Positions 1-6,003 of a stretch of 7,247 nucleotides of DNA are shown here, in pieces. The notes under the pieces are model-generated. The model was not told the DNA's origin. It searched no databases and was given only the letters and a program-made list of their open reading frames with translations. Every line of letters begins with the position of its first letter. Positions within the stretch are counted from its first letter, which is position 1. Source of the DNA: an uncultured Collinsella sp. (GTDB lineage: Bacteria > Actinomycetota > Coriobacteriia > Coriobacteriales > Coriobacteriaceae); contig CABUWD010000101.1 in assembly GCA_902495155.1 (NCBI GenBank), forward strand, positions 1-7,247, in the 5' to 3' direction. A program made the translations under genes and the position numbers.

Positions 1-260
1 TGCGCACTTCGTGCGGCGGGGGTTCTTTCGTCCTGCGGAATGCGCTGGGAAGTTACCCCATGCGGCCAGCTGCGGGATCTTTGCTGCGCTCGAGCAAGCA
101 ACCCAAATAAATATCTGATTTTGGATGGGAGGGGCTTGTTGCTGTTGGGGGCGTTGAAACGTGAGTGACACTTTGGGATGCGTGGCAGCCTGGGTTGGGG
201 TGATGCTTTGGGATGCGTGGCAGCCTGGGTTGGGGTGATGCTTTGGGATGCGCTTCTTAC
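1..260. other. Intergenic stretch, no supported gene
   Basis: I see no gene that I can support here. It starts with a small hairpin (CGCAC at 3-7 pairing with GTGCG at 11-15) and includes an AT-rich patch near 105-122 and a G-rich plus strand from about 121 onward. It lies downstream of the minus-strand larB-larC-TetR operon, so it is that operon's 3' trailer. No intrinsic terminator (GC stem plus T-run) is visible after the TetR stop codon. One plus-strand frame stays open from the window edge to 168, but nothing else supports it as coding. Confidence 0.5.
171..252. repeat. 35-bp tandem direct repeat, 2.3 copies
   Basis: Two identical 35-bp units (171-205 and 206-240) are followed by the first 12 bases of a third (241-252). 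Each unit begins CTTTGGGATGCG and ends TTGGGGTGATG. The array stops 8 bp before the TetR stop codon. Read from the minus strand, as the operon would be transcribed, the units are C-rich and G-poor. Exact identity between copies suggests recent duplication or slippage. Confidence 0.9.
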
Positions 261-800
261 TTAGGTGAAGAGGGGCTTTATGGCTGATAAGTAGTCTTTG
301 GCTACGTCGGCTTTGTTTGCTTCGAAGTTGTGCCAGGCCCACCATTGGACCATTCCTACGAAGCTTGAGGCTATGTGGTGTAGTAAGAAACTGCGGTCCA
401 TGGTGGCGGCGGGGCCGTTTGGGTCGGTAGGGACGGTTTCGGCTGCGCGCGACATGATGGTCTTGCGGAGACAGTCGGCGAAGACGCGGGAGCCGGCGCC
501 GGCTACGAGGGCTCGAACGCCCTGACGGCGTTCCCAGAGGTTGTTGAGGATATGCTCGACCTGCACGAGTGGGTCGTCGAGCGGTGTGCCATCGTCGTCG
601 AGGGCGTGGGTGCAGATGTCGCTCACGAGCTCGGACAGTAGGTCGTCTTTGCTCTTAAAGAGGCCGTAGAATGTCGCGCGGCCTACGTGAGCGCGCGCGA
701 TGATGTCGCCGACGGTAATCTTGCCGTAGTCCTCTTCGCGTAGCAGCTCGGAGAACGCCGCGACGATGGCAGCGCGGCTTTTTTCTTTGCGGGCATCCAT
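261..800 (-). CDS. TetR/AcrR-family transcriptional regulator
   Basis: This is a 179-residue DNA-binding repressor-type protein. Residues about 8-50 form the TetR N-terminal domain. The helix-turn-helix lies at about 27-47, with the typical order KITVGDIIARAHVGRATFYGLF-K spread over 27-49. The C-terminal part (about 75-179) is a helical ligand-binding/dimer domain ending in a Trp-rich segment (VQWWAWHNF, 151-159). The start at 798-800 is chosen because the helical domain begins there; the frame stays open further upstream (to 1013), but that part is an Arg-rich shadow of larC. Only 2 nt separate the start from the larC stop, and there is no good Shine-Dalgarno sequence, so translation is probably coupled to larC. 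It is the third gene of the larB-larC operon and may control that operon, perhaps through the palindrome upstream of larB (inference). The ligand is unknown. Confidence 0.88.
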   Translation of the reverse strand: MDARKEKSRAAIVAAFSELLREEDYGKITVGDIIARAHVGRATFYGLFKSKDDLLSELVSDICTHALDDDGTPLDDPLVQVEHILNNLWERRQGVRALVAGAGSRVFADCLRKTIMSRAAETVPTDPNGPAATMDRSFLLHHIASSFVGMVQWWAWHNFEANKADVAKDYLSAIKPLFT

Positions 801-802
801 GG

Positions 803-1720
803 CTATGCATCCACGTGAACGAGCAGACAACGGAGCGTGCCGGAGCAGCCCTCGTAGGGGCGCTTGCCGGCGCCGTAGCCGACGGCTTCGATGTGGTAGC
901 GGGCTGGCAGGTGCTCGGTCGTACGCAGTGCGGCGACGATGGCGGCGCCCGTGGGCGTCACGAGCTCGCCGGCGACCGGTGCAGGCGTGAGGGCGATATT
1001 GCCCGCCTGGCACAGGTTGACGACAGCGGGGACGGGAATGGGCATGAGGCCGTGGGCGCAGCGGATGGTTCCGTGGCCCTCGGAGAGCGACTCGACGACA
1101 ATATCCTCGATACCAAGGTCATCGAGGCAGATGGCGACCGAGCAGACGTCGACGATGGAGTCGACGGCGCCTACCTCGTGAAACAGGACGGTCTCGGGCG
1201 TTTTGCCGTGAGCCTTGGCCTCGGCGGCAGCGAGTGCGGTAAAGATGGCGAGAGCGCGACGCTTGGCGCCATCGCTTAGCTGCGAGCCATCGATGATGGC
1301 GGTGACGTCCGCCAAAGAACGATGGTGATGGTGGTGGGCGTGATGATGGCCCTCGTGGCCATGGCCGTGGGCCTCATGGTCATGCTCGTGTGTGTGTTCG
1401 TGTTCGTGCTCGTCGTGGTCATGATGGTGGTGCTCATGTTCGTGCGTGTGCTCGGCAGTTGCTTCGTTGCCGTAGAGCCAGGCCATATCGTGATCGTGGT
1501 TCTCGAGCTCCTCTGCAAGCTGGATGTCGAAATCGCAGGCGTCGATGCCATGCTTGTTTGCACGCGTGACGGCGATCGTAAAGCCGTCGACCGGCAGTGT
1601 GGCGAGCTGTTCGCGCAGGTGCTCCTCGCTGGCGCCCAGGTCGAGCAGGGCCGCGACGGTCATGTCGCCGCTGATGCCCGAGGTGCCGTCGATGATAAGC
1701 GTGTGCTGATGGTTGGACAT
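803..1720 (-). CDS. larC: LarC nickel-insertion protein, LarC1 part only
   Basis: LarC inserts nickel into the thiolated pyridinium nucleotide to complete the nickel-pincer cofactor used by LarA-family racemases. This 305-residue protein has the family landmarks in order: DGTSGISGDM (11-20), a His-rich metal-binding insert (91-133, 25 His in 43 residues), HRSLADV, FHEVGAVDSIVDV (180-192), GTIRCAHG (217-224), GELVTPTGAA (251-260) and GYGAG (281-285). It stops soon after LRCLLV, where LarC1 ends in species such as Lactiplantibacillus plantarum, in which a ribosomal frameshift adds LarC2. Full-length LarC proteins are about 400 residues. Here no LarC2 follows: the next codons belong to a TetR gene. 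The start at 1718-1720 has AAGGAG six nt upstream, overlapping the larB stop codon. LarC2 carries the CTP-binding site in the characterised enzyme, so activity of this short form is uncertain. Confidence 0.9.
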   Translation of the reverse strand: MSNHQHTLIIDGTSGISGDMTVAALLDLGASEEHLREQLATLPVDGFTIAVTRANKHGIDACDFDIQLAEELENHDHDMAWLYGNEATAEHTHEHEHHHHDHDEHEHEHTHEHDHEAHGHGHEGHHHAHHHHHRSLADVTAIIDGSQLSDGAKRRALAIFTALAAAEAKAHGKTPETVLFHEVGAVDSIVDVCSVAICLDDLGIEDIVVESLSEGHGTIRCAHGLMPIPVPAVVNLCQAGNIALTPAPVAGELVTPTGAAIVAALRTTEHLPARYHIEAVGYGAGKRPYEGCSGTLRCLLVHVDA

Positions 1721-1730
1721 GGAATGCTCC

Positions 1731-2513
1731 TTAACGGGCGTGGGGCGTGCCGGCGCTCAGATGATTGATAAGACTTGCCTGGTAGGCGGCACCAAAGCCG
1801 TTGTCGATATTGACGACCGATACGCCGCTGGCACAGGAGTTGAGCATGGCGAGCAGTGCGGCTACGCCACCAAAACTTGCGCCGTAGCCCACGCTGGTGG
1901 GAACGGCGATGACCGGACAGCTCACCAGGCCGCCGACAACGCTCGCCAACGCGCCCTCCATGCCGGCGATGGCGATGACCACCTGCGCCTGTGCAAGTTC
2001 CTCGGCATGCGCGAGCAGGCGGTGCAGGCCGGCAACACCCACGTCGTAGAGGCGGTCGACCTCGTTGCCATAGAATTCGGCCGTCAACGCGGCTTCCTCG
2101 GCGACGGGCAAGTCGCTCGTGCCGGCGCAGGCGACGACGATGCGTCCGTTGCCAGTAGGGGAGGGCTTGCCGCCCACGAGGGCGAGCTGTGCGTTCGGGA
2201 TATACCCCAGGTCGATGCCGTTGCCGAGGAGCTCCGAGGTGCGGGCTGCTTTTTCGCTGTCCAGGCGCGTGACCAGGATGCGCTCCTGACCGGCATCGCG
2301 CAGCGCTTCGATAATGGCGGCAATCTGCTCGGCGGTTTTACCGGCACCGTAGACAACCTCGCCGGCTCCCTGGCGCACCCCGCGCGAAAGATCGAGCTGC
2401 GCAAAACCCAGATCGGCGGTCGGCGCCGTCTGGATGCGTGTGAGGGCGACTGCCGGGGCGACTGCTCCGTCGGCAACATCGCTCAGCAACTGCTCAAGAT
2501 CTCGCTTATCCAT
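1731..2513 (-). CDS. larB: LarB, nicotinate adenine dinucleotide carboxylase/hydrolase
   Basis: LarB carries out the first step of nickel-pincer nucleotide synthesis in the cytoplasm: it carboxylates the pyridinium ring of nicotinic acid adenine dinucleotide and splits the dinucleotide, releasing AMP. The 260-residue protein is of usual length and related in fold to PurE. Visible motifs are EVVYGAGKTAEQI (52-64), AGTSDLPVAEEA (130-141), DVGVAGLHRLL (157-167), AGMEGAL (183-189), PTSVGYGASFGG (205-216) and NIDNGFG (235-241). Cys227 in LNSCASG is probably the conserved catalytic cysteine of the family (from memory). I chose the internal Met at 2511-2513 because AAGGGA lies about seven nt upstream; an in-frame Met at 2546 would overlap the putative promoter. 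It is the first gene of the larB-larC-TetR operon, 10 nt before larC. Confidence 0.93.
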   Translation of the reverse strand: MDKRDLEQLLSDVADGAVAPAVALTRIQTAPTADLGFAQLDLSRGVRQGAGEVVYGAGKTAEQIAAIIEALRDAGQERILVTRLDSEKAARTSELLGNGIDLGYIPNAQLALVGGKPSPTGNGRIVVACAGTSDLPVAEEAALTAEFYGNEVDRLYDVGVAGLHRLLAHAEELAQAQVVIAIAGMEGALASVVGGLVSCPVIAVPTSVGYGASFGGVAALLAMLNSCASGVSVVNIDNGFGAAYQASLINHLSAGTPHAR

Positions 2514-2536
2514 ATATGTTCCCTTCGACGGCGCAA

Positions 2537-2545
2537 AGTCTAGCA
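2537..2545 (-). promoter_or_regulatory. Candidate larB promoter, extended -10
   Basis: On the minus strand TGC-TAGACT matches an extended -10 element (TGnTATAAT, 4/6 in the hexamer). A weak -35 (TTCGGA) lies 17 bp upstream inside the inverted repeat. Transcription would start near 2530, giving a leader of about 17 nt with the larB ribosome binding site. Sequence match only. Confidence 0.4.
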
Positions 2546-2556
2546 CTCAAAGGTAT

Positions 2557-2590
2557 GTTTCCGAACACTAAAACAAAATTGTTCGGAAAC
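2557..2590. promoter_or_regulatory. Perfect 11-bp inverted repeat upstream of larB (candidate operator)
   Basis: GTTTCCGAACA (2557-2567) and its exact reverse complement TGTTCGGAAAC (2580-2590) flank an AT-rich 12-nt spacer. The element lies 44 bp upstream of the larB start and 37 bp past the serB stop, on the same transcribed strand. It overlaps the likely -35 of larB, which suits a repressor site. No T-run follows on either strand, so a classical serB terminator is less likely. The TetR protein at the end of the operon is the nearest candidate binder (inference). Confidence 0.55.
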
Positions 2591-2626
2591 TATAGGACAG
2601 ACTGATTCAATTGTTAGACGGATCGA

Positions 2627-3262
2627 CTAGTCGCGCAGGATGATGTCCATGGCGAGCATCAGGTTGCGCTCGTCGATGGCAAACGGGGCGGCTTCGCGCG
2701 TCTTGGGCTTGGCGCAAAACGCGATGCCCGTGCCCGCGGCCTGAATCATGGGGATGTCGTTGGCGCCGTCACCGATCGCGACGGTGTGGGCCATGTCGAC
2801 ACCGCACTCAACCGCCCAATCCAGCAGCTGGATGAGCTTGGATTCCTTGGTCACGATGTCTGCCGCCAGCTTACCGGTGAGCTTGCCGTCCACGACCTCT
2901 AGGCGGTTAGCCAGGCAAAAATCGATGCCCGCGGCGGCCACGATCTTGTCGGCCACCTCATGGAAGCCGCCGCTTACCACGCCGACCTTCCAGCCCTTGC
3001 TGTGCGCTGAGCGCACAAGCTCCAGCGCGCCAGGAGTAAACGTCACGCGCTCAAAGGTACGCTCGAACACACTCTCGTCCAAGCCGGCAAGCAGCCCCAC
3101 GCGCTCCTCGAGCGCCTGCTTAAAGTCCAGTTCGCCGCGCATGGCGCGCTCAGTGATCTTCGCCACTTGCTCGCCTACGCCGGCCTCCTCGCCCAACAGG
3201 TCGATGACCTCCTGGTTGATGAGCGTGGAGTCGATATCCATAACAATGAGCCGTGCAGTCAT
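2627..3262 (-). CDS. serB: Phosphoserine phosphatase SerB, short HAD-family form
   Basis: This enzyme hydrolyses phosphoserine to serine, the last step of serine synthesis. The 211-residue protein has the HAD signature set: motif I DIDST (9-13, nucleophile Asp9 and acid/base Asp11), motif II VVSGGF (95-100), a motif III lysine near TKESK (138-142) and motif IV GDGANDIPM (164-172). The helical cap domain lies at about 20-75. It lacks the N-terminal ACT-like domain of the 322-residue E. coli protein and matches the short archaeal-type length. I chose Met at 3260-3262 because GGAAAGG lies six nt upstream and the domain starts at once; an upstream in-frame Met at 3307 adds 15 residues with no family match. 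It diverges from aspS and precedes larB on the same strand, with a 113-bp gap. Related HAD phosphatases are a less likely identity. Confidence 0.9.
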   Translation of the reverse strand: MTARLIVMDIDSTLINQEVIDLLGEEAGVGEQVAKITERAMRGELDFKQALEERVGLLAGLDESVFERTFERVTFTPGALELVRSAHSKGWKVGVVSGGFHEVADKIVAAAGIDFCLANRLEVVDGKLTGKLAADIVTKESKLIQLLDWAVECGVDMAHTVAIGDGANDIPMIQAAGTGIAFCAKPKTREAAPFAIDERNLMLAMDIILRD

Positions 3263-3518
3263 GACGGGCCTTTCCAAGTGCTGTTTTATTGGGGCATATT
3301 GTCGCACGTGACGCGTGCAGACGGGTGCCGCGACGCATCAATTGTTTCGTCTCCGTCAAGTCTTTGGGCAGGAGCCACTTTTCCGCGGCACATCGACACA
3401 GGTGCGATAAGATAGAACGCCATGTCTGGCTGCGCGGTTTACGCAGGCTGGGCAAATCTGTACGACGCCGCCCGGAACGACACGGGGCGGCACAGATCCA
3501 TAAAGGAGGATCACTGGT
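3263..3518. promoter_or_regulatory. Divergent serB/aspS intergenic region
   Basis: This 256-bp region must hold promoters for serB (minus) and aspS (plus). For aspS, TGC-GATAAG at 3403-3411 is an extended -10-like match without a convincing -35. For serB, TGC-GACAAT (minus strand, around 3295-3303) is similarly weak. No T-box consensus for an aminoacyl-tRNA-controlled leader is visible. The aspS ribosome binding site AGGAGG is at 3504-3509. Confidence 0.35.
3456..3497 (+). promoter_or_regulatory. GC-rich hairpin in the aspS leader
   Basis: GCCGCCC (3467-3473) pairs perfectly with GGGCGGC (3485-3491) around an 11-nt loop. The outer ATCTGT (3456-3461) pairs with ACAGAT (3492-3497), leaving a 5-nt bulge on the 5' side. 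The hairpin ends seven nt before the Shine-Dalgarno AGGAGG, so it could affect aspS translation or mRNA stability. No known RNA family is recognised. Confidence 0.4.
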
Positions 3519-5306
3519 ATGAGCCAGACCCGTCCCATCGATGAGCATTCCATGCACACCCGTACCTGCGGCGAGCTTCGCTTCGAGAACGTGGGCGAAG
3601 AGGTCACCCTCACCGGTTGGGTGAGTCGTCGCCGCGACCACGGCGGCCTTATCTTCTGCGACCTTCGTGACCGCGAGGGCATCACGCAGCTCACCTTCGA
3701 CCCCGAGCACTCCGACGGCGATGCCTTTAAGATCGCCGAGACCATGCGTCCCGAGTGGCCCATCAAGATCCACGGCGTCGTGCGCGCTCGTGGTGAGGAG
3801 ACCACCAACACCAAGCTCGCGACCGGCGAGATCGAGGTCCTGACCGACCACGCCGAGGTGCTCAACACGTCCGTCACCCCGCCGTTCCAGATCGAGGACG
3901 GCATCGAGACGAGCGAGGACACCCGCCTGCGCTATCGCTATCTGGACCTCCGTCGTCCCGAGATGATGGCCAACCTCAAGCTGCGCTCCGACTTTACCTT
4001 TGCCATTCGGGAGGCGCTGCACAACCGTGAGTTCATGGAGGTCGAGACGCCCTCCCTGTTCAAGTCCACGCCCGAGGGCGCTCGCGACTTCATCGTTCCC
4101 AGCCGTATTCAGCCGGGTAACTTCTACGCCCTGCCGCAGTCCCCGCAGCTCCTGAAGCAGCTGCTCATGGTCGGTGGCGTCGAGCGCTACTACCAGGTTG
4201 CCAAGTGCTTCCGCGACGAGGACCTGCGTGCCGACCGTCAGCCCGAGTTCACCCAGGTCGATATCGAGATGTCCTTCGTGGACCAGAACGACGTCATGAG
4301 CGCGCTCGAGGAGGTCCTGGCCGACGCCTTCGGCCGCATGGGCGTCGAGATGCCTACGCCGCTGCGTCGTATGGACTACTGGGAGGCCATGGACACCTAT
4401 GGCTCCGACAAGCCCGATACCCGCTATGGCATGCACCTGGTCGACCTGACCGACATCTTCGCCAACTCCAAGTTCAAGGTCTTTGCGACTGCCGCAAACG
4501 AGGAGGGCTCTGTCGTCAAGGCCATCAACGCCAAGGGCGCCGGTGCCTGGGCACGCGCCAAGATCGATAAGCTTGCCGGCGTGGCCTCCACGTTTGGCGC
4601 CAAGGGCCTGGCCTGGATTGCTTTCCGCGAGGACGGCTCTATCAACAGCCCCATCGTCAAGTTCTTCTCGGACGAGGAGATGGCGGCTCTGCGCGAGCGC
4701 ATGGATGTCGAGCCCGGCGACCTTGTGATGTTCGCCGCCGGCCCGCGCTTGCTCTCCGACGAGATCCTGGGCGGCATGCGTTCGCACATGGCCAATGCGC
4801 TCGAGATCAAGCGCGAGGGCCACGACTTCCTGTGGGTCGTCAACTTCCCGCTGTTCCACTGGGACGAGGATCGCAAGGCCTATGCTGCCGAGCACCAGCC
4901 CTTTACCCTGCCGACCGAGACCGACATCGCCAAGATCGAGGCCGACCCGTTGGCAGCCGGTTCTTGCACCTACGACTTTGTCATGGACGGCTTTGAGGCC
5001 GGCGGCGGCGGTATGCGTATCCACAACGCCGAGATGCAGATGTCCATGCTCAAGCTCCTGGGCTTTACCGAGGAGCGTGCCGAGTCTCAGTTCGGCTTCC
5101 TCATGGAGGCCCTCAAGTTTGGTGCGCCCCCGATGGGCGGTTTCGCTCTGGGCCTGGACCGCGTGTGCATGCTGCTCACCGGTTCCGACTCCATCCGCGA
5201 CGTCATGGCGTTCCCCAAGACGGCCAGCGGCTCCGACCTTATGTCGGGCGCTCCGAGTGCCGTTAGCGGCGCCCAGCTCAAGGACGTCAGTCTGCGCCTG
5301 ATGTAG
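3519..5306 (+). CDS. aspS: Aspartyl-tRNA synthetase, probably non-discriminating (Asp/Asn)
   Basis: This enzyme charges tRNA with aspartate. At 595 residues it is a normal bacterial-type AspRS: an OB-fold anticodon-binding domain (about 13-120), class II catalytic core from about 150, a bacterial GAD insertion (about 300-430) and a C-terminal catalytic part. Motif 2 is FRDEDLRADRQPEF (231-244) and motif 3 is GFALGLDR (541-548), followed by IRDVMAFPKT (559-568). The OB-fold loop reads RRRDHGG with His41, where discriminating enzymes such as E. coli have Leu (RRRDLGS). This His is typical of enzymes that also charge tRNA-Asn, which then needs GatCAB to make Asn-tRNA. The start at 3519 has AGGAGG nine nt upstream; Met12 (3552) is the alternative and closer to the usual N-terminus. 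The gene forms its own transcription unit with a strong terminator. Confidence 0.97.
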   Translation: MSQTRPIDEHSMHTRTCGELRFENVGEEVTLTGWVSRRRDHGGLIFCDLRDREGITQLTFDPEHSDGDAFKIAETMRPEWPIKIHGVVRARGEETTNTKLATGEIEVLTDHAEVLNTSVTPPFQIEDGIETSEDTRLRYRYLDLRRPEMMANLKLRSDFTFAIREALHNREFMEVETPSLFKSTPEGARDFIVPSRIQPGNFYALPQSPQLLKQLLMVGGVERYYQVAKCFRDEDLRADRQPEFTQVDIEMSFVDQNDVMSALEEVLADAFGRMGVEMPTPLRRMDYWEAMDTYGSDKPDTRYGMHLVDLTDIFANSKFKVFATAANEEGSVVKAINAKGAGAWARAKIDKLAGVASTFGAKGLAWIAFREDGSINSPIVKFFSDEEMAALRERMDVEPGDLVMFAAGPRLLSDEILGGMRSHMANALEIKREGHDFLWVVNFPLFHWDEDRKAYAAEHQPFTLPTETDIAKIEADPLAAGSCTYDFVMDGFEAGGGGMRIHNAEMQMSMLKLLGFTEERAESQFGFLMEALKFGAPPMGGFALGLDRVCMLLTGSDSIRDVMAFPKTASGSDLMSGAPSAVSGAQLKDVSLRLM

Positions 5307-5329
5307 GCGAGCGGCTACATAATGCCCAC

Positions 5330-5364
5330 AACGAGGGAAGGACGCGTGCCTTCCCTCGTTTTTT
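5330..5364 (+). terminator. Intrinsic terminator of aspS
   Basis: A perfect 12-bp stem, AACGAGGGAAGG (5330-5341) with CCTTCCCTCGTT (5349-5360), has a 7-nt loop and a run of six T (5359-5364). It begins 24 nt after the aspS stop codon. Confidence 0.95.
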
Positions 5365-5405
5365 ATGCGCGGGCGTTGCGAGGGCATAGGTTGACTGGGC
5401 GTCGC

Positions 5406-5575
5406 GGAAACTGCGACCCGGAATTTGCGTCCAAAACGGGTCGCAGTTTCCCAAACAGGGTCCTTTTGGAAACTGCGACCCAGAATCCAGCCAAATAACG
5501 GGACGCGCTTTCCGGTTGAGCCTTCTGGCGGAAACTGTGTCCCATCATTGACGCTCGAAATGGGATGCGATTTCC
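5406..5575. repeat. Array of three 46-bp palindromic units, 62-bp period
   Basis: Each unit starts GGAAACTG and ends in TTTCC, with arms that pair. Unit 1 (5406-5451) has perfect 15-bp arms, GGAAACTGCGACCCG and CGGGTCGCAGTTTCC, around a 16-nt loop. Unit 2 (5468-5513) pairs at 11 of 14 arm positions. Unit 3 (5530-5575) pairs at 11 of 15. All are exactly 46 bp and both separators (5452-5467, 5514-5529) are exactly 16 bp, but the separators are unlike each other. The array fills most of the 356-bp gene-free stretch 5307-5662. It resembles REP/MITE-like intergenic repeats; its function is unknown. It is not a CRISPR, because the repeats diverge and the separators are too short. Confidence 0.85.
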
Positions 5576-5602
5576 ATCCCGCCCTCAACAAGCATCTAAC
5601 GC

Positions 5603-5608
5603 TACAAT
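5603..5608 (+). promoter_or_regulatory. Possible -10 box of the HPr-like gene
   Basis: TACAAT matches the -10 consensus at 5 of 6 positions and lies about 55 bp upstream of the start codon. No good -35 is seen at the usual spacing; that area is just past the third palindromic unit. Confidence 0.3.
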
Positions 5609-5662
5609 AACTACCACGTGGCTGGGTTTTGCCGGCCGATGTGCGATGTCGCGGGAGGGGAC

Positions 5663-5911
5663 ATGGTCGAGTTTACGAAGACGATTAAAGATCCGTTGGG
5701 ATTACATGCCCGCCCGGTTGCGCTGCTCTATGATATTATCGCCAAGCATCGTAGTGACGTGTCGGTCAGCATTGGCGACCGTCATGTCGATGGTCGCGAC
5801 GTGACGGGCCTGATGGCCCTCTATGGCGAGTGCGGCGAGGATGTCGTGTTCCGCGTTTCGGGCGTGGATGAGGCTTCCTGCGTCACGTCGATCAGAAACC
5901 TCTCGCTTTAA
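5663..5911 (+). CDS. HPr-like PTS phosphocarrier protein with Asp at position 46
   Basis: HPr passes phosphate from enzyme I to sugar-specific EIIA domains of the phosphotransferase system. This 82-residue protein has the normal HPr length and fold pattern. The active-site loop is DPLGLHARP with His15 in the canonical place. The regulatory region reads GRDVTGLMALY (44-54), where Gram-positive HPr has about KSIMGVMSL. The Ser46 that HPr kinase phosphorylates is therefore Asp46, a change that mimics the phosphorylated form. The C-terminal part (VVFRVSGVDE, 61-70) is conventional. The start at 5663 follows GGGAGG by four nt and places His15 correctly; an upstream in-frame Met (5618) adds 15 unrelated residues. 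The gene stands alone, between a repeat array and its own terminator, with no ptsI or EII next to it. It may be a second, specialised HPr rather than the general one. Confidence 0.88.
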   Translation: MVEFTKTIKDPLGLHARPVALLYDIIAKHRSDVSVSIGDRHVDGRDVTGLMALYGECGEDVVFRVSGVDEASCVTSIRNLSL

Positions 5912-5919
5912 GCATGACA

Positions 5920-5956
5920 GGGCGCGGCAAAGGACAGCTCTTTGCCGCGCCCTTTT
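5920..5956 (+). terminator. Intrinsic terminator of the HPr-like gene
   Basis: A perfect 13-bp stem, GGGCGCGGCAAAG (5920-5932) with CTTTGCCGCGCCC (5940-5952), has a 7-nt loop and is followed by TTTTGTTT. It lies eight nt after the stop codon and separates this gene from the feo operon. Confidence 0.95.
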
Positions 5957-6003
5957 GTTTCATATAGGAAACTTTTTCGAAATCTGAATGGGGACCCTTT
6001 CCA

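Noticed and set aside
40..168. A possible 42-residue ORF on the plus strand (frame open from 1)
   Set aside because: No clear ribosome binding site, no recognised domain and overlap with repeat-like intergenic sequence. It may be a remnant or chance frame.
801..1013. An N-terminal extension of the TetR gene up to 1013
   Set aside because: The extra 71 residues are Arg-rich and correspond to larC read in another frame; TetR homology starts at the Met at 798-800.
1322..1768. A plus-strand frame encoding a Val/Met-rich, membrane-like peptide
   Set aside because: The hydrophobic run is simply the reverse of the His codons of larC (CAT/CAC read as ATG/GTG).
1713..2543. A 276-codon plus-strand open frame opposite larB
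   Set aside because: It is a shadow of larB; the minus-strand protein has the full set of LarB motifs and a proper ribosome binding site.
3304..3318. Imperfect palindrome GCACGTGACGCGTGC upstream of serB
   Set aside because: Three mismatched pairs out of seven leave little support for an operator.
3419..3518. T-box riboswitch for aspS
   Set aside because: No T-box consensus (such as AGGGTGG) or terminator/antiterminator pair is visible in the leader.
3289..3522. A 77-codon plus-strand frame in the serB/aspS gap
   Set aside because: It overlaps the aspS ribosome binding site and start codon, has Arg-rich shadow-type composition and shows no domain.
5406..5575. Regularly spaced repeats as a CRISPR array
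   Set aside because: The repeats are palindromic over their whole length, diverge between copies and are separated by only 16 bp; no cas genes are present.
3150..5591. An 813-codon open frame on the minus strand
   Set aside because: It lies antisense to aspS, whose motifs are unmistakable. The translated product is low-complexity with no recognisable domain and also crosses the aspS terminator. It arises from strong third-position G/C bias.
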